Of a DNA stretch of 64,000 nucleotides, positions 9,924-20,520 are shown piece by piece. Origin of the DNA: Azorinus chamasolen (lineage: Eukaryota; Mollusca; Bivalvia; Cardiida; Solecurtidae); contig OY755241.1 in assembly GCA_963576725.1 (NCBI GenBank), forward strand, positions 1,984,001 to 2,048,000, written 5' to 3'. A program made the translations under genes and the position numbers. The notes under the pieces were generated by a model, which had not been told where the DNA came from, did not search any database, and worked only from the letters and a program-made list of their open reading frames with translations. Each line of letters begins with the position of its first letter. The first letter of the stretch is position 1.

Positions 9924-11633
9924 CTATGGGGAGTATATATCTCTGGGTTTGACGGGTCGCCCTGATCTCGTTACACGAGTAGCGGGTCTACTAGGTTCGC
10001 TCTCTTCGAAGTCAAGGGTCACCTCCAAACCCACAGCTTCTGCCCCATCATTGATTGGCGCTTGCATGAGCATACTTTGATCGGGATCAATCGTTTCACC
10101 CTGCTCATCAAAAATCCAAGGAGGCAAGTTATTATCCCCTAAGTATGATTTCAAGCGCACGGGCTTAATATTGCTACCCTTAATCTGAAGCTTACGAATT
10201 TCCTCCTGGCTAAAAGAATCGAGCCAATTAGGTCTGAAATCTGGTTCAGCGGCTGAACCTGAGGCAGACGAGGACGGATTGCCCCTCGGACGCGAAATAT
10301 CTAATGTGTTAACGGTCGCGACGCCCTCGTCGAGTGCAGACCGATTTGAGTTTGTCGGAGTTTGAGGATCGGGGCTAAGTCCCTGGTCAGAAGAGCTCGG
10401 ACTCTCCAGCCAATCAGGACTTTTACTACCGCAGTCCACACAGCCTATATTTATGCATTTACGGGGAGGAACTCGTGATAGCGCATCAACGTGATTCTTC
10501 TGACTAGCCTTCCTATACGTTATTTCATAATCATAAGTCTCTAAAATGCTCAGCCATCGGGCTAGCATTCCGTCTGGGGTTTTGAAGTTCCTTATCTTGA
10601 ACTTCACCTTTTTCCTGGCGAGGTAATTCAGGGATTCAGGTAGGTCTGCACAGTGCTCTATGTACCGACGGTAAAAATTGACAATCCCTAAGAAACATTT
10701 TACCTCTGTCTTGTTTGCAGGTACGGGCCAATCTATTATGATCTTTTGGTCTGTTACGCATACTTTACCAACTGAATTTGAACTAATGTCGTAAAGTTGT
10801 ATAAGACCTGCCTTAGTCTTCCAAAGTAAATTCGACCACTTAAGACTGCGACCTTGTGTGCCAATGAAGTCATGTCCCACAATGCAAGAACTTCCCTTAA
10901 TGTTTGCTACCAAAAGGGGCCACCTGTATGTATGAACATCTGTCTTCAACTCAAACATACCCTTGCCTAGGATTTCTAACATTGTCCCATTAGCTGCCGT
11001 GATTTCTAAAACCACGGGTTCTAAACTAGGCTTATCCTGCAAACTCTCATATACTTCCCGTGAAATGATGCTCACCGGGGAGCCGGTATCAAACAATGCA
11101 GGTAAAGGAATACCCCCTATCTCAGCGTGAAAATACCAACTTGCATTTGAGATTTTATGGGAACATTCGTGTTCACACTGTGTTTTGTCATTGTTTTGTC
11201 CTATCTGAACAGGGTAAACTCGAACTTTACAGGAGGCTGAACTTAAACTATTCTGTCCAAATGCATTATCTGCATTGCTTATGCTTTCCTTTTGAACAGG
11301 GGTGTTGTCTACACCATTATCAGAAAAAACAGTACTCTTTGTACTTTGATTTTCAATATTTACAATTAAAGGTTCAGCCTTCTGACAGTTGACCTTTGAC
11401 CCTTCTAATGTGAATGTAGTGCTTGCTGAAGGTAATTGATTACTCTCCTGCTGCCTATGTGTGTCAATTTGATTTTGGTTAAGTGTTTCGTCAATATCTT
11501 GACTAGGCCTATCATGCAAACCATTAACTGTTACATGCTCATTAAATGTAACTTTTTTGCATGACTTTGTAAGTGCTGAGTTATCGGCCCCTAACTCAGC
11601 GTCTCCTAGTTTTCCTGATTTGCGTACCAGCAT
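9924..11633 (-). CDS. Protease plus residual RT/RNase H/integrase-tail ORF of the LTR element (569 aa)
   Basis: Retroelement Pol-like frame, in -1 relation to the Gag frame with a 28-nt overlap. Residues about 165-265 form a retropepsin-like domain with the DTG active site at 182-184 and a downstream GHDFIG. Residues about 300-341 match only the thumb end of a Ty3-type reverse transcriptase (WPVP...FLGIVNFYRRYI). Residues 352-388 match the tail of RNase H (RWLSILETYDYEITYRK...DALSR). The polymerase YxDD core, most of RNase H and the integrase DDE domain are absent. The C-terminal 180 residues are polar and end TRSGRPVKPRDIYSP, like the tail of many integrases. The frame is uninterrupted, so the deletions were in-frame or the deleted form has been propagating. 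It would depend on an autonomous relative for copying. Confidence 0.85.
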   Translation of the reverse strand: MLVRKSGKLGDAELGADNSALTKSCKKVTFNEHVTVNGLHDRPSQDIDETLNQNQIDTHRQQESNQLPSASTTFTLEGSKVNCQKAEPLIVNIENQSTKSTVFSDNGVDNTPVQKESISNADNAFGQNSLSSASCKVRVYPVQIGQNNDKTQCEHECSHKISNASWYFHAEIGGIPLPALFDTGSPVSIISREVYESLQDKPSLEPVVLEITAANGTMLEILGKGMFELKTDVHTYRWPLLVANIKGSSCIVGHDFIGTQGRSLKWSNLLWKTKAGLIQLYDISSNSVGKVCVTDQKIIIDWPVPANKTEVKCFLGIVNFYRRYIEHCADLPESLNYLARKKVKFKIRNFKTPDGMLARWLSILETYDYEITYRKASQKNHVDALSRVPPRKCINIGCVDCGSKSPDWLESPSSSDQGLSPDPQTPTNSNRSALDEGVATVNTLDISRPRGNPSSSASGSAAEPDFRPNWLDSFSQEEIRKLQIKGSNIKPVRLKSYLGDNNLPPWIFDEQGETIDPDQSMLMQAPINDGAEAVGLEVTLDFEESEPSRPATRVTRSGRPVKPRDIYSP

Positions 11634-13411
11634 CTTGAGGCAACATGACCTTTCCTATTGCAGATATCACAAACGATATCCGACCTATAATGATTTGGAC
11701 CCCTATTGTATTGAGGGTTCCTGTCATAATTTCCCTGAGTTTGCTGTACGGGTCTGGGATTTTGCTGCATAGGCCTAGGATTATACTGCATTTGCCTTTG
11801 ATTTTGCTGCATTGACCTATCTGCATTAGGCACCGGGTACCTATTTTGCCTATGATAATCAGCTTGATATAAGTCATTTCTAGGCCCTACATGATGCTGT
11901 GGTGCATAGTGACTAGGTCTGTCATAATCGGTAAAGGGTTTTCTGGGTCTATCAAGTGGACCCCTAACTGCCTCAAAATTGAGAGCTAGTGTTAACACCT
12001 CTTGCACAAGCGAGTGCCCGCTAGCCCTAGTCTTGCTCATTTCCAGTTGCAAAAATTCCCTACATTCCCTATTTCTGATGCCTTGAGTAAACTGATCGCA
12101 TACCAGTTGATGAAACAGGTTACCCTGCTCTTTAGGAAAAGCTTTGCTGGCTAACTTTTGCAGGTCACCAAGATATGTATTTATATCCTCGTTCTCACGT
12201 CGTACACGTGCACGAAATTGTGAACGGTACATATTTTGGTTATCAGGGGATGAGAACCTACTGTCTAATGCAATCTTAAGCTCATGGTAAGTCAAGGAGT
12301 CGCCAAACTGGAGAGTGCCACAAAAGTCAAGTGCATCGCCGTCTAAGCAAATTGTGAGGCGCAAGCGTTTTGTGCGCTCATCCCAACCATTATAGGTGGC
12401 GATTTGTTCAAACCGGAAGATAAAATTCTTCCACCTCCCTTGCCCATTGAATATTGGAGGCTCAATTTCCTTTTTGGTAAGATCACTTGTAGTGGTGACG
12501 CCTGTTCCCAAAGAATGACTATATGAACTTGGAGGTTGCCATGACGTATTATGCTGTGGACCAATTTGTCCAGTCTGACTACCAAAACCTAGACCCAGAT
12601 TATTAGTACCTAGAGCATGACTGAATCCCTGACCTTGAGTCCCAAAATCATGAGTCTGAGCCCCAGCTCCCTGAGTATGTGTATTAAAAAGAGTTCGAGC
12701 ACTAACTCTAGGAGTCTGAGTACAACAATTAGGAGTCTGTGTACCAAAACTTGGAGTCTGAGTACTATAACTCGGAGTCTGAGTACCAAAACTCGGAGTC
12801 TGAGTACTATAACTCGGAGTCTGGGCACCAAAACTTGGAGTCTGAGTACCAACCCTCGGAGTCTGAGTACCGATTCCTATCCCTGTTTGCGTGCCCTGGG
12901 TATTAAGCCCCAACATTGAGAAATCAATGGATCCAATTGAACTGACTGTAGGTACTATGCTTGACCTCAACCCACTTGAATTAGTCACAGTTGTTGTAGT
13001 ACTCAAGTGACTGGGTTGACCATATCCCCCATTAGATCTACTACATATCCCTAATGCCCCTGTGGACCCTGTATTCACAGTATCAGGTATAATTGATGGG
13101 TCAAAGGTCACTCTTTTCTCTGGGGTACTAGACCTATAACCTACGAAATTTGCTGGTGAAAATGTCCCCACACCCGCAGGGTTTTCATATAAATTTCTAG
13201 TCCTATCCACAGGCCCCCTACGAAACTCATCAATTTCTACAAAATCTGTAGATGAAAATATCCCCTGACTCTCTCGGGTATCATATGCAAATCTGGGTAT
13301 ATTGGTAGGTACACTACGGTACTCACCAACATCTTCCCTCGTATATACTCCCCCGCGCATCGGGTAACGTGTCCCAATATCTGGGTCACCGTCTGGATCA
13401 CTCCAGTACAT
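11606..13411 (-). CDS. Gag-like protein of the LTR element (601 aa)
   Basis: Structural protein that would coat the element's RNA. Residues about 178-245 are a heptad-like repeat around S-[FY]-[GS]-T-Q-T-P. Residues about 318-475 match a retrotransposon Gag capsid region (FNGQGRWKNFIFRFEQIA ... then the CLDGDALDF and LDSRFSSP segments). A Q/N/R/P-rich stretch precedes a CCHC zinc knuckle, C581-x2-C584-x4-H589-x4-C594. The start ATG lies about 235 bp inside the 5' LTR end. The frame is fully open. The next frame overlaps its end by 28 nt in the -1 frame across a run of four A, consistent with -1 frameshifting, though no canonical slippery heptamer is evident. Confidence 0.88.
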   Translation of the reverse strand: MYWSDPDGDPDIGTRYPMRGGVYTREDVGEYRSVPTNIPRFAYDTRESQGIFSSTDFVEIDEFRRGPVDRTRNLYENPAGVGTFSPANFVGYRSSTPEKRVTFDPSIIPDTVNTGSTGALGICSRSNGGYGQPSHLSTTTTVTNSSGLRSSIVPTVSSIGSIDFSMLGLNTQGTQTGIGIGTQTPRVGTQTPSFGAQTPSYSTQTPSFGTQTPSYSTQTPSFGTQTPNCCTQTPRVSARTLFNTHTQGAGAQTHDFGTQGQGFSHALGTNNLGLGFGSQTGQIGPQHNTSWQPPSSYSHSLGTGVTTTSDLTKKEIEPPIFNGQGRWKNFIFRFEQIATYNGWDERTKRLRLTICLDGDALDFCGTLQFGDSLTYHELKIALDSRFSSPDNQNMYRSQFRARVRRENEDINTYLGDLQKLASKAFPKEQGNLFHQLVCDQFTQGIRNRECREFLQLEMSKTRASGHSLVQEVLTLALNFEAVRGPLDRPRKPFTDYDRPSHYAPQHHVGPRNDLYQADYHRQNRYPVPNADRSMQQNQRQMQYNPRPMQQNPRPVQQTQGNYDRNPQYNRGPNHYRSDIVCDICNRKGHVASRCWYANQEN

Positions 13412-13621
13412 TTATTTCTATATTGTGTCTATTACCTGTCAATTAAATGAAATAAACACGCCCTATTCCTGTGACAGCGTGCCTAAATATAGAGTCTTGC
13501 TCGCTACAGTAAACTCTCACACAAGTATACCTTAATAATTCCTAGGCTTCTTTCTGATACTATTCCTAAACCTTAGTTACTGAATAGCAAATTCTAAGCA
13601 TGCATTGTGTCCAACCTGACG

Positions 13622-13642
13622 ATGTCCCGCCGGAGGTTCCAA
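13622..13642 (-). promoter_or_regulatory. Candidate primer binding site of the LTR element
   Basis: On the minus strand, four bases after the 5' LTR end (CTACA), the sequence TGGAACCTCCGGCGGGA starts with TGG, as expected for pairing to a tRNA 3' CCA end. The tRNA was not identified. Confidence 0.6.
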
Positions 13643-13645
13643 AAA

Positions 13646-14574
13646 TGTAGCAGGACTCGTTTTACTCATACATCGTCGCTTCCCATGGGAAGTGGTCTGG
13701 ACACAAGACAAGCATAGAGTTTTGCTTTACAGTTTATTTTTACAGGTATAAACCCTATTAGATGCTAAAATGTAACTTAAAACAATTCAGAGGTTGTCCC
13801 AAATATAATAGAACGAGTCGCCGGCTGCTGGCAGTAGCTCATGCGACTGTTACACTATAGACTTCTGCACGTGGGGAAATTTGGGGTGCTATGCACAAGC
13901 GTTATGCACTGGCAGTGCAATTGTAAGTAGCAAAGCACAAATAACCACCGACGGTGGTCTGACCTAATGCTATATTCTGTAAAATATCCCTTGACAAGGA
14001 ACTGACAGAATAAAGCTGAGAACCCCCTTCTAAACTACAGCGACAATAACAATAAAGTAGCGTATGTAACGCTAAGTAACTGAATGCAAATTTAGAATTA
14101 GAACTTTTGAAACATAAATCAAATAAGAAACAACATATAATATAGGAAGCACGTGTGTACCAACTCGTCCCAGTCCAACCTGGACTGTTCCAAGACTGCC
14201 AAAAGAAGGGCCGAGACACACGTGCAACCGCTTTATATAAGCCCAATTGTAGCGTGACGAATGCTGGTTCCAATAAATCTCATTTACAAGTAATAGAAGA
14301 GTGATACCACTAACTATCAATCTGATTGGCTAAGGTCAAAGTGCATCAGTATGGACGACAACACGCTCGAAATTCAATGACGAAAGACAATTTGTCGGAT
14401 AATAAATGAATTACTAAGTGTACCAACGGAATCTAAAAAGAAACAGGCTTTAAAATGTAAGTACATAATGTTACTGTACCATAAAGGCCAAAACTTCAAG
14501 TGTAATCAAACGATCGACAGAGTTAAATGGTATAAACACCGGAAGACCCAGCGGACGAAAGCACATCTGCTACA
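13646..14574 (-). repeat. 5' LTR of the LTR retroelement
   Basis: 929 bp, same length as the other LTR, with a constant coordinate offset of 5708 and no net indel. It is flanked on its outer side by the CTTT target duplication and then by LINE coding sequence. Confidence 0.93.
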
Positions 14575-14578
14575 CTTT

Positions 14579-16056
14579 TAAATGTTATTGAAATGCATTG
14601 TGATATGTCTAGCTGTGTATTGCATGAAGGGTACAAGTCAGGCTGGTTCCCCATAAAACAGGGTACAAGACAGGGTGGTGTGTGGTCACCATTTTTGTAC
14701 CTCTGCTTTATTAATGATTTGATAGCTAAGCTGGAACAGCTCGATGTAGGATTTTCCATTGGTAAAGGGAACAGTTTTTGCGCCCCTACAGTGGCGGATG
14801 ACATGCTTTTGCTTTCTTTATCTAAAAAGTCACTGCAATTAATGTTAAATGAATGTTACCGTTATTCATGCCTTTGGCGATACCAGTATAATCCCAGTAA
14901 GTGTGGTATTTCTATGTTTAACGGTAGGCGACAAAAGCAAAGACATAATATGGTAACTTTCTTTTACCTAGGGACTGATCTTTTACCCACAGTGCAGAAT
15001 TATAAGCATTTAGGTATTCTTGTCGATGAAAACTCCAGATCGCAATCTGTTGTTAAGGATTGTTGTAATAAACTACGTGGTACGGTTTTCAGTTTAACCA
15101 ACTATGGTTTCAATGATAATGGGTTACAGCCTACCAGTTGCAAGCGTATTTATAACGCTATAGTCTTACCCAAAGCATTGTACGGATGCGAATGTTGGCC
15201 ACAATTAAGTAAGGCAGATTTACTTGCGCTTGAGCGATCGCATCGCTTATGCCTTAAATATATCCAGGGTCTAAGCTCTAGAACCAGGACAGACTGCGTT
15301 ATGAGTATGCTTGACTGTTTGCCACTTGAATTAGAGATCGAGCGTAGAAAACTTGTTCTATTCGGTCAGCTTTGCAGACTAGAAGATGATTGTGCGATAC
15401 AATCTATGTTTCTAGTGAGAATTAGCGCATTTATGCTGAATAAGGTTCATACTGGCTTCCTGTCGGATATTAATAATATTCTAATCAAGTATAGCTTGAA
15501 ACATTACATGTTGACATATTTGTCTACTGGGTCATTTCCTAGTAAATATGGCTGGAATGTGACAGTAAAAAGAGCAATCAGGAATACATTTGTTTTAGAT
15601 TGGAATATCCGTACGTCTGTTGACACATTTAGCCGGTTTAGATCGGTTCATAGTAATTTCCAACTAAGCAGCATTTGGATTTTCTCTGAAAACTTCCCTG
15701 ATTTGCTTATGTATGTAAAGTCAGTAGTACAGCTGACAGCATATTTAGCCCGTTATGATGATGTTTGTTACAGATGCAGTATGAGTTGTAATGAGTATAG
15801 CTTAACAGATCATCTTATACTCGACTGCGCCGCAGTTACGCTTGTAAGGCAGAAGTTTTCTAATTGCGTCAGGACAGTTCTTGGGTCGCCAGTCTGGAAC
15901 TGTTTAAGAACATTAGACAGAAAGGAATTTGTTAATACCGTTCTAGGTGTGTACCATCCAGTGGTTGACGAGTCACTTCGGAGTGGTCGATGTTATAATG
16001 ATCTGTTATGCATCGTATTCAAGCATGCATACTTTGTAATGCACGCGTATGGCTGA
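14579..16056 (+). pseudogene. LINE reverse transcriptase, C-terminal part (open to its stop)
   Basis: The frame continues that of 7775-7937 if the LTR element and one CTTT are removed. Visible motifs: QGTRQGGVWSP (motif B), the catalytic VADDMLLL (motif C, V in place of the usual Y/F), then a thumb/linker region with NPSKC and YKHLGILVDE. The C-terminal part has E-C-W and a Cys/His cluster C-Y-R-C...H-L-I-L-D-C near residues 395-415 of this part. The clade (CR1, L2, Ingi or other) is not decidable by eye. About 490 codons without a stop shows the LINE was fairly young when interrupted. Confidence 0.85.
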
Positions 16057-16819
16057 AATCTACACAGTGAATTATTATCAATTTCAAGTTACACTTGAAC
16101 TAAATGCATATACTTTCACTATAGTTATTAATACTACTGTTGTAATGACAATGGTGGTGATAGTGATGATCGACAACATTGTCATCATCTTTATCATCAT
16201 CATCATCATACCTATGAATAATTGATGCTAACTGTTAATACTCTTGAGTTTTCTCTAGATTTAGTTTCGCTAGAGAATTCCGTTCCAGAGTATCTATATA
16301 CTTGCAATGTATTCTTATAAACTATTTCTATTTACATATACTCTTGTATGATCTCTTCTTTTCGTTTCGTCACACGGTCAGTTACTATAAAGGTATTTGT
16401 AAAGAATGAGTTTCCTTTAGATGAAATGATGCAGCTTAGTGCGGGAATAGAGGTATTGCAGGGAGCTTCTCTGGAAGCTTTATGCAGTGTTTCTTTCCTG
16501 AAATGGGTTGTAGCCTGTCTTAGGACGAGCAATGTGATCATTTTAGTGTCGCTAAAGAGAGGGAGTACTGTATAACTCGCCTTTTCATTGACATGTGATG
16601 TAATAGTATGTTCATTTCAGTGTAATTGACACTCAATTTTCTCTGCATTATCTGCATGTTCTCATGTGTATTGCATCATGTTTATTTTGTCTTAGTTCTT
16701 GTATATAAATGCATGTGCTTTGTAATCTTCAATTTGGAGGAAATAAAGATATATATACATGTCAGAAACTGTAAAATCAGATATATGCAAATTTTATTCA
16801 ATGGCCGTTCATGTTTCAG

Positions 16820-17019
16820 CTATTTGCATAATCGGAGATTTTACTCACCGCGTCCCGAACTCCCTCGCAATAGATGCCACGAAACAGCTGATCAGCTGCG
16901 CCGCTTCCAACCACAAACTGACCAGTAACTACCTTCTGAGGGGTCACCGTGACGTGGCGGACACGGAATGTCCAGGGGACAAACTGTATCAACTTATACA
17001 GACATGGCCACATTACTAA
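16820..17019 (+). pseudogene. PGRP copy 1 exon 4 (terminal)
   Basis: Acceptor TGTTTCAG|CTATTTGC, 200 nt, open in itself. It encodes [14 protein letters not shown], then LLRGHRDV with a zinc His and [11 protein letters not shown] with the zinc Cys, ending TWPHY and TAA. Part of the frameshifted copy 1; separated from exon 3 by 9.7 kb of retroelements. Confidence 0.85.
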
Positions 17020-18519
17020 ACACTCACTTACACACGAAAGAAAAACTTACTTTTCAACGCTCGTATGTTCGACTGGATCCATAAAGGGACATAATTTTGA
17101 TAAAACCCAAATCAAACCGGATTAACAATGTATGCGCTTGGTTCTAAATGTAAATCAAAGCGTTGTAGACGCTGCAGTATTAGTTCCATAGCATCAATCT
17201 GATATCGAATAAGTTCGCTTTGGCATTGAATTGCGTATTTATAAGGGAAGGGATTAACACTCTTTCCAGTTGATGATACAGTTGCAGCTGACACTTTAGC
17301 CGTTTCCCACTATGCTTATTATCACACTGACCACTCGCAGTTATGGGCGTGATTACCTAATCGCTTGCATAAGGTCATCTTTATTCATTGAATAGTTTCA
17401 TTTATGTTACGATCACGTGATTTCTTCATGTGACTGATATTTGTATATCCATGCACCCTTCTTGCACATTGCTTTATTTTGTGGATTTTGTTACACATAC
17501 TGGCCGAAGCTTATGTTACGAAGCATGTTCATGTCAGATATAGTATACCACGATTGGTTCCGGATGCCATGTTATTAAAAGTATTTTGTATCCATCGAAT
17601 GCAGGTCAATAAATTGCACTATATTGTCAGGGTACCATGGGTTAGGCTACCTTTGTATTCTATTGCTTCGCAACGAATACAAAAATATTCACGGGCACGT
17701 TATGCGTTTTGTAGATTCAGAACAGGCTATACGTCAAAATCCGGTGTCCGATGTCCGATGCTTTACTCTGGACACCTAAATGAACCAGAGAAACTCTGTC
17801 GATAATAAAAGGAGGGCATCACGCTCTCTCTCGCTCCGAGTCGTCCAATTAGCATAATTATAGTGAGCAGAAACGGACGTTAATCAACCCAAAGAAAGTG
17901 ACAAAATATCCATATTACCATTACTAAGCTAGATCATCAGTCAAAGTGTCTAAATACAAAATATTTTCCTGTAAGAGACCATCTGTCTAATACAGAGCAT
18001 CAGCTTCACATTTTTTTTTTGAAAAATTCGCTTTAGAGGGGTTTTACTATACTGGCATTTGAAAACGCTGTAGACAAAGAGGAGATAGCTAATACAGGAG
18101 TCGTCTAAAAAGGGTTTACATATTTGTGTGATTCAAAAACATCTAGCAATGTTTTACCTTTCACACTACAGTGGTCTTGGCTGTATCCCTTTACTCCATA
18201 ATTCCTTTGCAAGTAGGGTAGACCCAGATCAGACAGCTCGGTCTCTTCTGTTTGCTTATGATATGATATAGATACATGTATTATTCTACAGTTTTTTTGC
18301 CATGGTCAAATGTCCTGTGTCCATATCCTGTCATAAAAATAATCTAATTAATTTCCATGATGTCATTGTTTTACATGAATAACCATGCACTAAATGGTTA
18401 AACAATGATTAACTAGTCTAGTTTTACATCTCAACAGTCAAATGATTAAGCAATACGATCAAAGGTGTCATAATTAACAAGCGAATAATTAGACCTCTAA
18501 CCCTGATACATAAAGTCTT
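17020..18519. other. Intergenic region after PGRP copy 1, paralogous to 29.3-30.8 kb
   Basis: No gene seen. Segments parallel the region before copy 3: CTCGTATGTTCGA at 17060 and 29366, GTCAAAATCCG at 17733 and 29740, AATCTGTCGATAATAA-type sequence at 17794 and 29797, GTGAGCAGAAACGGACGTTA at 17862 and 30626. This supports duplication of gene plus flank as a unit. 18000-18519 holds degraded family B and C fragments, including a TTTGCAAGTAGGGTAGACCC arm at about 18205. Confidence 0.7.
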
Positions 18520-18769
18520 TTAACCCTTCGCTTGCTGAATTTTAAAATACATTTCTCCTTCTTTACCAATGCCCTGTTGTATAATTACATATATCTTCAC
18601 TGTGTACAAGTATATCGCTGTGCAATCACTGCTGTGGAGTGCACTGGTTGCACAATCAATTTGTAAATAGTGCAGACCCTGATGAGACAGCTCCTGCAGG
18701 AGCTGTCTCATCTGGGTCTTCACTATTTACAGGTAGGTATATTGACGCGATTAGCAAGCGAAGGGTTAA
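18520..18769. repeat. Family C2 MITE (piggyBac-like), complete
   Basis: TTAA at both ends (18520-18523, 18766-18769), then CCCTTCGCTTGCT inverted as AGCAAGCGAAGGG. The central near-perfect palindrome is AGACAGCTCCTGCAGGAGCTGTCT. Nearly identical to 20720-20969 and similar to 26030-26271. Confidence 0.88.
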
Positions 18770-19261
18770 TAAAAAATGCAAACAGAATAGAACCAGATTA
18801 GGCAACTGCTAATGAAGCCGTTTGATCAGGATCTGCTCTATTTCGATATGAACTTCTACAGCGTCTGTCATAGTCAAAAGCAGTTCCATGCATTATTATT
18901 TATGTCATTATTTCTTACATGAATATTCATCAGATAAAGGATAAATCTACCAATCAAAATTGTATGCAGTATAACTCGGAACACCTCGGTTATTTTCTCC
19001 AAACCCTGATTCTTCGTGCGTCGAAATAAACATAAACTGATATCATAATCTCTGTGAACCTCTCGCCATGCAAAATGCGGGATGCAAAATGCGAAATGCT
19101 ACATGCGATTTGCTAAATGCGAGTTGCTAAATGCAATTTGCTTATTTCCAAATTATCGAAACCCCCAAAATATCACGTTTCACACGAGACAGTGCTTTGA
19201 TCTACACAAAGTGGGATAAAGATAGATATACTTTGAGACAAACTTTTGTTTGCATTTTAAA

Positions 19262-19713
19262 GATAGTGTATGCTATGGAACGCCTTTCTGCCAAGCTTTT
19301 TGCTAAATGCGAAATGAAAATTGCAAAATGCTAAATGCTTTTGCCAATTGTGTAAATTGCTAGGGAAAGAACCGGAATGTTCCAAATGATGGATGTAATG
19401 ACAAATTCGAAATATTTATTGTTAAATGCATGTTTGCACTACTAGCATTGAACAGCGCCAGTTTTTATTTTGTAATGCAATAAGCAATAAGCTTTAATGA
19501 AAATAAACATGCATTTAGCAAATGTACTGTCACTTTTAAAATGGCGCTGTTCAATGCCAGTAGTGCAAACATATGCATTTAGCATTAAGCATTTCGCATT
19601 TGTCATTTACATCCATCATTTGAAACATTCCCTAGCAATTAACACAAATGGCAAAAAGCATTCCGCATTTTGTATTAAGCAATTAGCATGGCAGAATGGC
19701 GTTCCATAAAATA
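19262..19713. repeat. Foldback element, arms about 215 bp
   Basis: The left arm contains GCTATGGAACGCCTTTCTGCC and the right arm its inverse (GGCAGAATGGCGTTCCATA). TTCAATGCC/GGCATTGAA-type pairing continues to the centre near 19485. Arms are rich in AAATGC/GCATTT. No coding capacity. The preceding sequence (19065-19140) also has many AAATGCGA-like repeats. Confidence 0.8.
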
Positions 19714-19796
19714 CAGTGTAAGTCGAAACACCTAAACTATTTTCTTCGAACCCTAGCGGAATAAGACGACTAGTTACGAATGTGTGCATTGTGACT

Positions 19797-20520
19797 CGGA
19801 ACACCTCAGCTATTTACTCCGAACTTTGCATGGCGGAATAAGACGACTAGTTACGAATGTATGCAGTGTATCACGATGCGGCCCATGACATGGCTTCATT
19901 GCTTCTTCCTTGTCCCTTATTGTACCTTTCTCAACGTCGAATGAGTGGAATAGCCAATCAGTGTATAACTATGGACTCCATTCAGTATGAAATGCTTAAA
20001 CTTGCAAGCGGATTTTAAATAACAAACAGTGTAGACCCTGATCAGAGGGCTCCATTAGGAGCTCCATTAGGGAGCCCTATGATCTGGGTCTACACTTTTT
20101 GCAAATGGCAGTACATGTTTGACAGGATTTATATAATAAGTCAGATATATATGGGACGTCTTGTACAAGTGGAACTTCGTATACAGAAAAGGGACACATG
20201 AAAGCTCAAATGTTATCTAGGCCTACAACAGTAAACATCCTCTGAACTGGACTTCAAAAATTAGTCATAATGTCAGTCTATAAGACAGGTACTTTTTGCA
20301 TGAATTTCATCCTGCATTAAGGAGCCACTTGTCTAAAATGATATAAATTCCTCTTTACCATAAGTCCTGTTTAGAGTGGTAAAAGCCCGGTATATAGGGG
20401 TTTATTGTATATCCAGGTGTCATAGAATCCTGTATATACATGTATAAATGATAAGATGTGTTGTTTGTGACAATCCATCTTGAGAAATCGCCGGAACACA
20501 ACAGGTAACTTAGTTATACA
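19797..20520. repeat. 5'-flank segment of copy 2, paralogous to 30850-31600
   Basis: Shared landmarks: GGCGGAATAAGACGA, TTACGAATGTATGCAGTGT, TCCATTCAGTATGAAA and the hairpin with GAGGGCTCC (20045 and 31090). No gene seen. It shows that the duplication producing copies 2 and 3 includes more than 2 kb of upstream DNA. Confidence 0.75.

Larger units (their letters stand above)
7938..14574 (-). mobile_element. Ty3/gypsy-type LTR retroelement, internally deleted, recent insertion
   Basis: Two direct LTRs of 929 bp each (7938-8866 and 13646-14574) begin TGTAGCAG and end CTGCTACA. I see one mismatch between them by eye (C at 8457, T at 14165), so insertion is recent. CTTT flanks both sides as a 4-bp target duplication (7934-7937 and 14575-14578); a 5-bp ACTTT reading is possible if the last LTR A is counted as target. 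On the minus strand the body has a Gag frame and a protease-containing frame. The reverse transcriptase catalytic core and the integrase core are missing, so the copy is non-autonomous. 8867-9923 is non-coding 3' body, ending in a purine tract next to the 3' LTR. Confidence 0.93.
7761..16748 (+). mobile_element. 5'-truncated LINE, interrupted by an LTR retroelement
   Basis: Left part 7761-7937 and right part about 14579-16748 together form one truncated LINE. Flanking ATATATATTACATGT (7746-7760) and ATATATATACATGT (16749-16762) look like a near-exact target-site duplication. The 3' untranslated part (16057-16748) contains a TCATCATC microsatellite and ends with AATAAA at about 16742. It sits in intron 3 of PGRP copy 1; paralogous host intron sequence resumes at CAGAAACTGTAAA. 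The 5' truncation inside the reverse transcriptase is typical of LINE insertions. Confidence 0.8.
2145..17019 (+). pseudogene. PGRP copy 1: SH3b + peptidoglycan recognition protein gene, frameshifted
   Basis: Four exons align with copies 2 and 3: 2145-2372, 5808-6089, 7028-7140 and 16820-17019, each with GT/AG borders. If intact it would encode a secreted zinc amidase-type PGRP. Exon 2 is one base short near its end (about 6077-6089, CACATGATGGCCATG against CACATGGATACCCATG). Exon 3 is also one base short (a G missing in the CCCGGGG run at about 7085-7092). Reading from exon 2 into exon 3 meets TGA in the CCTATGAC stretch at about 7117-7119. The upstream region shared by copies 2 and 3 is replaced by a tandem repeat. 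Intron 3 is about 9.7 kb because of nested retroelements. Exon 1 and most of exon 2 are otherwise open, so decay is recent. The G-run deletion could be a sequencing error; the exon 2 one is less likely to be. Confidence 0.8.

Noticed and set aside
12617..12919. Plus-strand Ser/Thr-rich frame and minus-strand frame 12610-12852
   Set aside because: Shadows of the Gag heptad repeat in other frames.
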